Made by a program: the position numbers and the translations under genes. Shown here piece by piece: positions 17,528 to 26,335 of a DNA stretch of 64,000 nucleotides. This stretch comes from Crocinitomicaceae bacterium (GTDB lineage: Bacteria; Bacteroidota; Bacteroidia; Flavobacteriales_D; Crocinitomicaceae), in NCBI GenBank assembly GCA_024643545.1, contig JAHEMR010000004.1:296936-360935 (forward strand), given 5' to 3'. The notes beneath the pieces were generated by a model. It was not told where the DNA came from. It saw only the letters and a list, made by a program, of their open reading frames with translations, and made no database searches. Within the stretch, counting starts at the first letter, position 1. Each line of letters starts with the position of its first letter.

Positions 17528-20491
17528 ATGCGCTTAAGCAAAAGTATTGTTATCATTAGTTTTCTGCAACTTATTTCATTTATTAGCAACGCTCAATTAG
17601 GAATTATTTCTGGAAAAATCACTTCAGAAGGAACGAACGAAGCGATTTTAGATGCGAAAATCACTGTTCTCGGTGCGGCAAAAGGAGCATATTCCGATTT
17701 AAATGGTGATTATGTGATACGCGATGTGAATCCAGGAACCTACACATTATTAATAAGTGCTGGTGGTTTTCAAAAAATGGAGATGTCCAATGTTGTTGTG
17801 AAAGCCAAAGGTAATACCAACATCGATGCTTCGTTAGTCTATTCTGTTTCAACGAAACAGGATATCGTTGTGAAAACCAAGGTGAATACTGAATCGAGTG
17901 TTGGTACCACACAAATGCAATATAAAAGTAATGTCATGATGGACATTATTCCCGCAGAATTAATTAAAAGAAGTCCAGACAAAACAGTCGGAGATGCTTT
18001 GAAAAAAATTAGTGGCGCAAGTATTCAAGACAATAAGTTTGCAATTATTCGTGGGTTGAACGATCGCTATAATGCTGCTTATTTAAATGATGCTCCACTT
18101 CCAAGTTCTGAATCGGATCGCAAAGCATTTGCTTTTGATATTTTCCCTGTGAACATGTTAGAAAACTTAGCGATTGTAAAAACAGCATCACCTGATTTAC
18201 CGGGAGAATTTGCCGGTGGTATTATCCAAATTAAAACAAAAAATATTCCAGTTGAAAATTTTCAATCCATTTCCATTTCAGGAGGATACAACACCATTAC
18301 TACTTTCAAAGATCGCAAATATTCAAAAGAAGGCAAATTAGATTGGCTTGGACTTGATGATGGATCAAGAGCGATGCCCTCTTCCATTCCTTCTGTACTA
18401 GATTTTCCATCATTAATGAGTGATCAGGCGACATTAGCGAAATCATTTCAATCAAATTGGAAATTAAGCGATGCTACTTTCATGCCGAATTTTAGTCTTC
18501 AATATGCGGGTGGTTACCGTAAAGAATTCAAAAACAAAAAGGAATTTGGATTCATTGGATCGCTTTCATACAATAAAACAAACAACTATAACGAGACAAC
18601 ACGAAAATCGTTTACGGACAATACCGGAGGTGGTGGTACCTCGCAAATTGAAAATGAATTCTTTGATAAAATTTATTCTACTCAATTACTCACTGGATCC
18701 ATGTTAAATTTATCCTTAAAATTAAACGCAAGGAACAGTATCAGTTTCAAAAATCTGTATACCATTAATACGGATAATCGCATTATTAACAGAACAGGAG
18801 AAATCAATCCATTAGATTTGAATCCATCTCTACTTCGTTCGAATGCAAACTGGATGACCATCAATCAAATTTTTTCTTCCCAACTAAGTGGTCAACATGC
18901 GATTGATAAAGATGGAAAAATGAAAATTGACTGGATGCTTGGATTAAGTAACATCCAACGCAGTATTCCTAACCTGCGCAGAAACATTTACTCTCGTATG
19001 AAGTATGTAAATGACCCAAGTAGTCCTGATTACCATGACACAATGTATGTCGCAAATATTTCTCAGACAAACGTAGGACCAGATTACGGTGGAAACATGT
19101 TCTTTTCAAACAATAAAGAAAACATGTCCAGCTTTAAAGTGAATTTCACGAAGGAAGTATACCACCAAGATTCGACAAAGCAAGAAAAGAAATTAAAATT
19201 TGAATTTAAATCAGGTTTATTTGTTCAATTGAGAAACCGTGATTTCCAAGCAAGACAATTGGGTTACACAAAATATGGTGCAGTAGGTGGCGCAACAAAT
19301 TTCAATTCAAACTTACTGTATTTACCAGAAGACTCTATTTTCCAAATTCAGAATATGGGATTAATTGCACCAGGAATAGGTGGATTTAAATTATCTGATG
19401 GAACGAAAGCATCGGATTCATATACTGCTAATTCACAATTGTACGCAGGATTTGTTTCCATTATGCAACATTTCGGAAAAAACAAATTTCTATACGGTGC
19501 ACGTATCGAAGATTTTACTCAAAATTTAGCTGCGCGAAGAGCAGATAAATCTCCTTTATCTGTTCACATGCACAACCTAGATGTACTGCCTTCTGTGAAT
19601 TTCATACATAATTTCAATGTTCAAAAAGTACTTCGTGTGAGTGCTTCTCAAACTCTTAATAGACCGGAATACCGCGAATTAGCACCTTTTGCATTTTATG
19701 ATTTCAATACGCAATTTGTCCTTTCTGGAAATGACTCCTTAAAACGCGCTAAAATCACAAACGTTGATGTACGCTACGAGTGGTATCCTGGAAAAGGTCA
19801 AATTATTTCATTTGGTACGTTCTACAAGTATTTTGTAAATCCAATTGAACAAATCACCCGTCCTGATGTAATGAATGAAATTTCCTACAAAAATGTTCCG
19901 AACGCAACCAATTACGGACTCGAATTTGAAATCAAATCTAACATTGGCGCGTTATTTAAATTAGATACAGCCTCAAAATGGAATCAATTTGAGTTTTTTA
20001 CCAATCTTGGATTCATTCATTCAGTTGTTGATGTATCTAAAAATATCGGAACACCATATGACACGCGCCCATTACAAGGTCAATCACCATATGTATTGAA
20101 CAGTGGAATCATCTATAAAACAACGAATGACTTTACCTTTGCTCTTAATGTAAATCGTGTAGGATCTAGAATGTACATATTAGGAAGCGTACTTCAACCA
20201 GATATTTGGGAAAAAAGCAGAACTTTCTTGGATTTTCAAATTGCAAAATCATTTAATGAAGGGAAACTTGAGTTAAAATTAAATTGTCAAAACATTCTAG
20301 CGCAGCGCTTGATCTTTTATCAAAATAATTTTAGTTCGAATAATGATGTAAACACTATTCAGAAAATTGGAAATTATTTGTTCACTGGAGAATCTAGTGG
20401 TCAAAATCGATTCAATGCAAACCAAGATGACTTAATTTGGAATACTAAATTTGGTAGAACTATTAGTTTTTCTCTTACCTACAAATTCTAA
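17528..20491 (+). CDS. TonB-dependent outer-membrane receptor
   Basis: 987 residues. Signal peptide at 1-22 (MRLSKSIVIISFLQLISFISNA). An N-terminal carboxypeptidase-regulatory-like domain follows at about 24-112 (GIISGKITSEGTNEAILDAK, GDYVIRDVNPGTYTLLIS). The plug domain is at about 130-240 (GDALKKISGASIQDNKFAIIRGLNDRY, FAGGIIQIKTK), and the rest is a beta-barrel ending in an aromatic residue (TISFSLTYKF). It imports a bulky ligand across the outer membrane using TonB energy. There is no SusD partner. It is followed by a T9SS-exported protein and a PhoB/PhoR-like pair, so a phosphate-related substrate is possible (inference only). Confidence 0.93.
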   Translation: MRLSKSIVIISFLQLISFISNAQLGIISGKITSEGTNEAILDAKITVLGAAKGAYSDLNGDYVIRDVNPGTYTLLISAGGFQKMEMSNVVVKAKGNTNIDASLVYSVSTKQDIVVKTKVNTESSVGTTQMQYKSNVMMDIIPAELIKRSPDKTVGDALKKISGASIQDNKFAIIRGLNDRYNAAYLNDAPLPSSESDRKAFAFDIFPVNMLENLAIVKTASPDLPGEFAGGIIQIKTKNIPVENFQSISISGGYNTITTFKDRKYSKEGKLDWLGLDDGSRAMPSSIPSVLDFPSLMSDQATLAKSFQSNWKLSDATFMPNFSLQYAGGYRKEFKNKKEFGFIGSLSYNKTNNYNETTRKSFTDNTGGGGTSQIENEFFDKIYSTQLLTGSMLNLSLKLNARNSISFKNLYTINTDNRIINRTGEINPLDLNPSLLRSNANWMTINQIFSSQLSGQHAIDKDGKMKIDWMLGLSNIQRSIPNLRRNIYSRMKYVNDPSSPDYHDTMYVANISQTNVGPDYGGNMFFSNNKENMSSFKVNFTKEVYHQDSTKQEKKLKFEFKSGLFVQLRNRDFQARQLGYTKYGAVGGATNFNSNLLYLPEDSIFQIQNMGLIAPGIGGFKLSDGTKASDSYTANSQLYAGFVSIMQHFGKNKFLYGARIEDFTQNLAARRADKSPLSVHMHNLDVLPSVNFIHNFNVQKVLRVSASQTLNRPEYRELAPFAFYDFNTQFVLSGNDSLKRAKITNVDVRYEWYPGKGQIISFGTFYKYFVNPIEQITRPDVMNEISYKNVPNATNYGLEFEIKSNIGALFKLDTASKWNQFEFFTNLGFIHSVVDVSKNIGTPYDTRPLQGQSPYVLNSGIIYKTTNDFTFALNVNRVGSRMYILGSVLQPDIWEKSRTFLDFQIAKSFNEGKLELKLNCQNILAQRLIFYQNNFSSNNDVNTIQKIGNYLFTGESSGQNRFNANQDDLIWNTKFGRTISFSLTYKF

Positions 20492-20535
20492 GTCTTAACA
20501 TTATCTTTTTATTACCTAGATTTCTTCATAATTTC

Positions 20536-20574
20536 TTAACGATTAGTTAGTGTTAACATAGGGTTATGCTAACG
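20536..20574 (+). promoter_or_regulatory. Pho-box-like direct repeats with overlapping inverted repeat
   Basis: TTAACG (20536), TTAGTG (20547), a degenerate ATAGGG (20558) and CTAACG (20569) fall on an 11-bp period. The last ends 20 bases before GAACTTTG (20595-20602), the same geometry as in front of the TonB receptor. A second register, TTAACA (20553) and TTATGC (20564), also shows 11-bp spacing. Overlapping this is an inverted repeat, GTTAACATA-GGGT-TATGCTAAC (20552-20573, one mismatch). Confidence 0.45.
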
Positions 20575-20594
20575 CTATGTCTACATCAAAGGCA

Positions 20595-20602
20595 GAACTT
20601 TG
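20595..20602 (+). promoter_or_regulatory. Candidate -7 box of the T9SS beta-helix protein promoter
   Basis: GAACTTTG, one mismatch from TAnnTTTG, ends 24 bases before the ATG at 20627, matching the TonB receptor promoter. Confidence 0.4.
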
Positions 20603-20626
20603 CATCAGATAAAAAAACTAAGAAAA

Positions 20627-23173
20627 ATGAAAAAATTTACGTTTACTGCTTTAAGCTTCTGTGTAAGTCTTATCGCTTTTGGTCAGAGCTTCTTCCAGCC
20701 GACCAATTACAGAGGAGCATTTGCTCCCGCTCCAACTGCACAATGGACGGACACATGGACAAATTGGGATCCGCAAAATACGGTTTACCCAGCTTCGAAT
20801 GTTACGGTAACTGCGGCAATTACCACTAACACCACTTGGACTTCGAACAATGTCTATCTTTTACAAGGTCAAATCTATGTGAAAAATGGCGCAACGTTAA
20901 CAATTCAACCCGGAACTATTGTAATGGGGGATAAAACAGTAGCCGGTTCAGGATTATTTATTACTCAAGGGGCTAAATTAATTGCGGATGGTACTGTTTC
21001 AAATCCTATCGTATTTACTTCAAATCAACCAGTAGGTCAACGTGCTCTTGGTGATTGGGGTGGGATCATCATGATGGGTATGTCAACCAATAATAATGCT
21101 GGAGGAATTGCAAACATCGAAGGATTAGCTCCGACATTTGATACACAATATGGTGGTGGAACAAATCCAAATGTGAATGATAACTCAGGTATTTTACGTT
21201 ACGTTCGTATTGAATTCCCAGGTTACGTATACCAACCAAATAAAGAAATCAATGGATTAACACTTGGATCTATCGGACGTGCAACAATTATTGATTACGT
21301 TCAAGTTTCTTTCTCAAATGATGACGCATACGAATGGTTCGGTGGTACTGTAAATTGCCGTCACCTTGTTTCTTACCGTAATTTGGATGATGATTTCGAT
21401 ACAGATAATGGATTTTCTGGATTGATTCAATATTGTTTGGCTGTTAGAGATCCTTTGATTGCTGACAATCCAACAGTTTCTACTTCGGAAGGATTCGAAT
21501 CTGACAACGATGCTGCTGGTTCAGCAAATTCCCCTCAAACATCTGCGATTTTCTCCAATGTAACCTATGTAGGTCCACTTAGAGGTAATACGGCAGCAAC
21601 CGTTGCTTCTGGATTCAGAAGAGGTGCACGCATTCGTAGAAATTCAGGATTGAAAATTTACAACAGTATCTTTATGGACGGTCTTCGCGGAATCCATATT
21701 GACGGAACAGCATGTGAAGGAAATGCCACAAACGGTGTTTTAAAATATAAAAACAACTTAGTCGCAGGACATTTAACAAATTACTCAGTTGAAAAAAACA
21801 CAGGTAGTACTTTCGGGATTGCAGCTTGGTTTGGCGCTAACAATAATGATTCATTGGCTTCATCAGCGAATATTTTAACATTACCTTATGGAGTAAATAA
21901 CACCTATTTAAGTCCTGACTTCCGACCTGTAAGTGCTTCAAGTGCGCTTTCAAATATTTCTTTCCTTGATGCTTCAATCAATCCAGTTACTATTCCAGTA
22001 CCAACAACTGCTACTGCTATCAACCTTTGTCAAGGTGCAACAGCAACTACATTAACTGCAACTGGAAACCAAGACTGTACAATTAACTGGTACACATCAG
22101 CAACAGGAGGAACAAGTATTCCTGCTCCAACACCTTCTACAACGACTGCAGGAACGTCAAACTTCTATGTATCCCAAACAAATGCTCTAGGATACGAAGG
22201 TCCACGTGCTATGGTAACTGTTACGGTAAATGCTTTACCTGCTACACCTATAATTTCTGCTAGCGGTGCAACAACTTTCTGTACAGGTGGATCAGTAGAT
22301 TTAACATCTAGTTCAACAACAGGGAATGTTTGGTCAACTACTGCAACTACCGCAGCAATTACTGTAACAACTTCTGGTTCTTACACAGTAACTGTAACAG
22401 ACATCAACGGATGTGTAGCAACTTCAGCAGCAACTACTGTTAACGTTTCTAACGCTCCAGCTCCAACAATCAACGCAACTGCAACACAAGCTTGTGCGGG
22501 TGACGTAGTAACAATTACAGCTTCAACTTCTGATAGCTACTTATGGTCAACAGGTGCTACAACACAAAGCATCGATGTAACTGCAACTGCAACAAACGTG
22601 AATGTTGTGACAACGAATGCAAATGCTTGTAATGGTGTTGGTGCTTCTGCTCCAATTACTGTAACATTCAATGCAACACCAACTGCAGCTGGAACGATGA
22701 CATTAGCTGGAAATGTTGCAACATTTACAAATACATCAACAGGAGCTACTTCTTACTCTTGGGATTTTGGTGACTTCACAAATTCATCTGCTACAGCACC
22801 AGCTCACGCATATGCAGTGAACGGAACATACACTGTTGTATTGACAGCAATCAATGGAAACTGTACAGACACTACAATCTTTTTAGTTGACGTAACAGTT
22901 GGATTAAACGAATTGGCATCAAGTTCAAACTTGACAATCTTCCCTAATCCAGCAAACGAAACGGTAAATGTTTCTTTCGATCAAAATACAAATGACCCGA
23001 TTCAAATTGAATTGATCGATGCTACAGGACGTGTTATTGCTCAAAATCAATCCATTGAAATGGGTACTAATCATCTAACATTCAATGTAACAAATCTTTC
23101 TTCTGGATTCTATACAGTACGATTGACACATTCAAACGGCACTGAAAATCAGAAATTAATGATTCAAAAATAA
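20627..23173 (+). CDS. T9SS-exported surface protein with beta-helix and PKD domains
   Basis: 848 residues from the ATG at 20627; the upstream in-frame TTG would put nine residues before the signal peptide MKKFTFTALSFCVSLIAFGQ. Residues about 55-440 resemble a right-handed beta-helix (VKNGATLTIQPGTIVMGD, KLIADGTVSNPIVFTS, ALGDWGGIIMMG). Ig-like segments with paired Cys follow. A PKD domain lies at about 700-760 (SYSWDFGDFTNSSATAP) and a type A T9SS sorting domain at about 768-848 (LTIFPNPANETVNVSF, LSSGFYTVRLTH). It is therefore predicted to be released at, or attached to, the cell surface. The adjacent TonB receptor suggests ligand capture or delivery as a role (inference). Confidence 0.85.
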   Translation: MKKFTFTALSFCVSLIAFGQSFFQPTNYRGAFAPAPTAQWTDTWTNWDPQNTVYPASNVTVTAAITTNTTWTSNNVYLLQGQIYVKNGATLTIQPGTIVMGDKTVAGSGLFITQGAKLIADGTVSNPIVFTSNQPVGQRALGDWGGIIMMGMSTNNNAGGIANIEGLAPTFDTQYGGGTNPNVNDNSGILRYVRIEFPGYVYQPNKEINGLTLGSIGRATIIDYVQVSFSNDDAYEWFGGTVNCRHLVSYRNLDDDFDTDNGFSGLIQYCLAVRDPLIADNPTVSTSEGFESDNDAAGSANSPQTSAIFSNVTYVGPLRGNTAATVASGFRRGARIRRNSGLKIYNSIFMDGLRGIHIDGTACEGNATNGVLKYKNNLVAGHLTNYSVEKNTGSTFGIAAWFGANNNDSLASSANILTLPYGVNNTYLSPDFRPVSASSALSNISFLDASINPVTIPVPTTATAINLCQGATATTLTATGNQDCTINWYTSATGGTSIPAPTPSTTTAGTSNFYVSQTNALGYEGPRAMVTVTVNALPATPIISASGATTFCTGGSVDLTSSSTTGNVWSTTATTAAITVTTSGSYTVTVTDINGCVATSAATTVNVSNAPAPTINATATQACAGDVVTITASTSDSYLWSTGATTQSIDVTATATNVNVVTTNANACNGVGASAPITVTFNATPTAAGTMTLAGNVATFTNTSTGATSYSWDFGDFTNSSATAPAHAYAVNGTYTVVLTAINGNCTDTTIFLVDVTVGLNELASSSNLTIFPNPANETVNVSFDQNTNDPIQIELIDATGRVIAQNQSIEMGTNHLTFNVTNLSSGFYTVRLTHSNGTENQKLMIQK

Positions 23174-23183
23174 TTTCACTAAT

Positions 23184-23218
23184 GGCTGCTAAACTTCGGT
23201 TTAGCAGCCTTTTTTTTT
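23184..23218 (+). terminator. Strong terminator with UUCG tetraloop
   Basis: GGCTGCTAAAC-TTCG-GTTTAGCAGCC, a perfect 11-bp stem closed by C(UUCG)G, followed by nine T. It sits between the T9SS protein and the response regulator. The longest upstream start of the regulator ORF (23182) would read straight through it, which supports the start at 23224. Confidence 0.95.
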
Positions 23219-23223
23219 ATCCT

Positions 23224-23901
23224 ATGGAAAACTCAAAAGGACATACTATTTTAATCGTTGACGATGAACCAGATATTCTTGAGTTCCTTTCCTACAATAT
23301 CCGCAAGGAAGGATTTAAAGTATTTGTAGCTTCAAATGGACAAGAAGCATTGCGAATTGTTCAACAAATTAATCCTTCGCTCATTTTATTGGATGTCATG
23401 ATGCCCGTAATGGATGGTATCGAAACATGTCAAATCATCCGAAAAGACTTAAACTTAAATCAACCAATTATCGCTTTTTTAACAGCACGCACTGAGGATT
23501 ACGCTCAAATTGCAGGCTTTGAAGCAGGAGCAGATGATTACATAAATAAACCTATTCGACCTAGGTTATTATTGAGCAAAATTGACTCCCTATTGAGGAG
23601 AACCAAAACTTCTGAAAAACAAATTGAATCAACTATTCAAATTGACAGAGATCGATTTCTAGTGATTGTTAATGGCGAATCATTAACATTGCCTAAAAAG
23701 GAATTTGAACTTCTGGAATTACTTGCTAGCAGACCCGGAAAGGTCTTTAACAGAGATCAAATTCTTTCCGTTGTTTGGGGAAATGAAACCATTGTTGGAG
23801 AAAGAACCATCGATGTTCATATCCGAAAATTGCGTGAAAAGCTTGGAGATGATTATATTCGCACAATAAAAGGTGTCGGATATACCTTCAAGGATAAATG
23901 A
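23224..23901 (+). CDS. PhoB/OmpR-family response regulator
   Basis: 225 residues from the ATG at 23224. The receiver domain shows the acidic pair (ILIVDDEPDILEF), phospho-acceptor Asp in LILLDVMMPVMDG and the conserved Lys in GADDYINKPI. The C-terminal winged-helix DNA-binding domain shows KKEFELLELLASRPGKVF, RTIDVHIRKLREKLG and IRTIKGVGYTF. Its stop overlaps the kinase start by 4 bases (ATGA). It is a good candidate to bind the 11-bp direct repeats upstream of the receptor and exported protein. PhoB identity is inferred from kinase type and context, not proven. Confidence 0.92.
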   Translation: MENSKGHTILIVDDEPDILEFLSYNIRKEGFKVFVASNGQEALRIVQQINPSLILLDVMMPVMDGIETCQIIRKDLNLNQPIIAFLTARTEDYAQIAGFEAGADDYINKPIRPRLLLSKIDSLLRRTKTSEKQIESTIQIDRDRFLVIVNGESLTLPKKEFELLELLASRPGKVFNRDQILSVVWGNETIVGERTIDVHIRKLREKLGDDYIRTIKGVGYTFKDK

Positions 23902-24971
23902 AAACAGCAAGACCAAGTATTTTAATTTTTTATGGAAGTTTAGCTTTTATGCTCATAAGCTTCCTATTAACGCTTCTTGTTCACTATTGTATCCTAGTAT
24001 TGAGTACAAACCTCATCATCGCCATCCCACTATTTTCTGGCGTATTTGCTTACCTCGTTTTTTATTTTCTTTTAAAAGGTTTTATTCAATATAGACTTTC
24101 GCTCATCTATCGATCCATTCAGATCAAACAGCCCGAGAACATTACCTTTGCAAAATCCATCGATTCCCTGATGGAAGACGCTGAAAAGAATGTAGCGGAA
24201 TGGAAAGAAAACAGCACCATCGAAATCTCCAAACTAAAGGAACAAGCTGCCTTCCGAAAAGAATTTCTTGGAAATTTAGCACACGAACTTAAAACACCTG
24301 TTTTTTCCATCCAAGGTTACCTACTTACACTTTTGGATGGTGGACTCGAAGACCCAAACGTGAATCGCTCCTTTCTAGAAAGAGCATCGAAGTCAACCGA
24401 TCGCATAACTGGAATCCTTGAAGACCTCGATCAAATTACACGAATGGAAACGGAAAATTTACGTCTGGAAATTCGATCTTTTGACATTATTGAATTGCTC
24501 AAGGAAACATTCGAGTCTTTTGAACTCATTGCAAAAGAAAAAAATTACCAATTACTTTTTGAGAAAGCGTTTACTGCTAAATATGTAAATGCTGACCGGA
24601 ATAAACTTGGACAAGTTTTCACTAACCTCATTTCAAATGCCATCTCATATGGAAAGGAAAACGGCGTGTTAATTGTCTCTATTCTAGATATTAATGATCA
24701 CTTTTTGTTAGAATTTAAAGACAATGGCCCCGGAATTGAACCGCATCACCTATCTCGTTTATTTGAACGTTTTTACCGCGTTGAAAAAAGTCGAAACCGA
24801 AATGAGGGTGGCTCTGGACTCGGACTCGCCATCGCGAAACACATCGTCGAATCTCATGGACAAACCATTCAAGTGAAAAGTCAAGTTGGCGTAGGAACAA
24901 CTTTCGTAATCACGGTCGAAAAAAGTAAAAACACAGGTCCAGTGAGCTCACGAGGCATCCCCTTGAAATAA
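23898..24971 (+). CDS. PhoR-like sensor histidine kinase
   Basis: 357 residues. Two N-terminal membrane helices are separated by almost no periplasmic loop (SLAFMLISFLLTLLVHYCILVL; LIIAIPLFSGVFAYLVFYFLL), so it lacks a large sensor domain. The H box is LGNLAHELKTPVFSIQGYL and the N box KLGQVFTNLISNAISYG; G boxes are FKDNGPGIEP and GGSGLGLAIAKHIVESHG. The lack of a periplasmic domain is typical of PhoR-type kinases that sense through partner transporters, but no pst or phoU gene is in the window. It is coupled to the regulator by an ATGA overlap. Confidence 0.92.
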   Translation: MKTARPSILIFYGSLAFMLISFLLTLLVHYCILVLSTNLIIAIPLFSGVFAYLVFYFLLKGFIQYRLSLIYRSIQIKQPENITFAKSIDSLMEDAEKNVAEWKENSTIEISKLKEQAAFRKEFLGNLAHELKTPVFSIQGYLLTLLDGGLEDPNVNRSFLERASKSTDRITGILEDLDQITRMETENLRLEIRSFDIIELLKETFESFELIAKEKNYQLLFEKAFTAKYVNADRNKLGQVFTNLISNAISYGKENGVLIVSILDINDHFLLEFKDNGPGIEPHHLSRLFERFYRVEKSRNRNEGGSGLGLAIAKHIVESHGQTIQVKSQVGVGTTFVITVEKSKNTGPVSSRGIPLK

Positions 24972-25012
24972 TAAACCGGATTTATTCCTACCTTTATTTC
25001 CAAGTGTTTACA

Positions 25013-26335
25013 ATGAGTCAATCCGAAAAACAAATCTTCTCGCTTAAACAAGTCGTTCAGTCCATTCAAAAGACAATCGAAGATCGGTACACCACAAATT
25101 ATTGGGTCAAAGCAGAAATGCACAAAATGAATCGGTACCCAAGTGGACACGCTTTCCCAGAACTAGTGCAAAAAGATAATGGGAAAATTGTTGCTCAAAT
25201 CACCGGTACTATTTGGAAGCAACAACTAGAGCGCATCAATGATGCATTTATCAATGTCGTAAAAGAACCGTTGCAGGATGGTAAAATGCTGCTGTTGTTA
25301 GTGAAAATAAATTATCACCCAACTTTTGGACTGACCCTTCAAATAGTGGATATTGACCCCTCCTACTCGCTTGGAGAATTACAACGCGAACGTGAAGAAA
25401 CATTACGAAAACTTGAAGCATTACAACTAATAAACCGAAACCAGTATAGAGAATTTCCGCTTTTACCCAAACGTATTGCCATAATTTCTGGAGATTCGAG
25501 TAAAGGACTTTCCGATTTTTACCAGGTACTTCAAGAAAATCCTTATAATTATTACTTTGAGACAAGCCTATTTGAAGCATATGTACAAGGCGATTTAGCC
25601 GTAAATTCAATTTGTGCCGCTCTAAAAAATATTGAAGAAAACATCGATCAATATGACGTTGTGGTCATTGTACGTGGTGGTGGAGCTGAAGTAGGAATGA
25701 CTTGCTACAATCATTTTGAATTATGTAAGGCGATTGCCTCCTTTCCAATACCCGTTTTAACAGGAATTGGTCACTCCACGAATTTAACGGTGGCAGAAAT
25801 GGTCGCTTATAGGAATGCCATTACCCCAACAAAACTTGCTGAATTCTTGGTGTTAACTTTTCGTGAATTTGATTTGGAGGTAACTCAATTAGCTACAAAA
25901 ATTTTCCACTCAAGTGAGTATTTACTTTCATTGAAAAACCAGAAACTAATCGCACTTGCCAACGGGCTAAGTCAAGTGGTACAAAAAAGACTGCAAAATG
26001 CGAATGAACGTTTCCTATCGCTGCAATTTCAAGTCCAGCACCAAAGCAGCAATCATTTAACGAAACATGAACAATCCATTCTGAATCAAGAAACTCGCTT
26101 GAAACCTCAACTTCAGTTTTTCTTGGAGAAAGAAACACAGAAATTAAAGCAATTTGAAGAAAAAGTTCATTTTTTAGACCCTATTCATGTCCTCAAGCGA
26201 GGTTACAGCATTACCAGAATCAATGGGAAAGCAATCGATGAAAACGCAATTATTCACGTTGATGCAGAAATAGAAACACAAACGATTCAAGGGACAATTT
26301 CGGCAAAAGTAACCGCTGTTTCCAAAAATGCTTAA
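25013..26335 (+). CDS. xseA: Exodeoxyribonuclease VII large subunit
   Basis: 440 residues from the ATG at 25013; a GTG at 25004 is a weaker alternative. Degrades single-stranded DNA to oligonucleotides with XseB. It has an N-terminal OB-fold (YWVKAEMHKMNRYPSGHAFPEL), a catalytic core with PLLPKRIAIISGDSSKGLSDF, VVVIVRGGGAEVGM and GIGHSTNLTVAEMVA, then a long helical region and the C-terminal HVLKRGYSITRINGK motif. The small subunit gene xseB, often next door, is absent here. The stop codon interlocks with that of the convergent ChaN-family gene (TTAA). Confidence 0.94.
   Translation: MSQSEKQIFSLKQVVQSIQKTIEDRYTTNYWVKAEMHKMNRYPSGHAFPELVQKDNGKIVAQITGTIWKQQLERINDAFINVVKEPLQDGKMLLLLVKINYHPTFGLTLQIVDIDPSYSLGELQREREETLRKLEALQLINRNQYREFPLLPKRIAIISGDSSKGLSDFYQVLQENPYNYYFETSLFEAYVQGDLAVNSICAALKNIEENIDQYDVVVIVRGGGAEVGMTCYNHFELCKAIASFPIPVLTGIGHSTNLTVAEMVAYRNAITPTKLAEFLVLTFREFDLEVTQLATKIFHSSEYLLSLKNQKLIALANGLSQVVQKRLQNANERFLSLQFQVQHQSSNHLTKHEQSILNQETRLKPQLQFFLEKETQKLKQFEEKVHFLDPIHVLKRGYSITRINGKAIDENAIIHVDAEIETQTIQGTISAKVTAVSKNA

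Noticed and set aside
23182..23223. Upstream start of the response regulator ORF
   Set aside because: Codons lie inside the terminator hairpin; the receiver domain starts at MENSKGHTILIVDDE (23224).
23873..24094. 73-codon plus-strand ORF across the regulator/kinase junction
   Set aside because: Out-of-frame shadow of two well-supported genes with an ATGA overlap.
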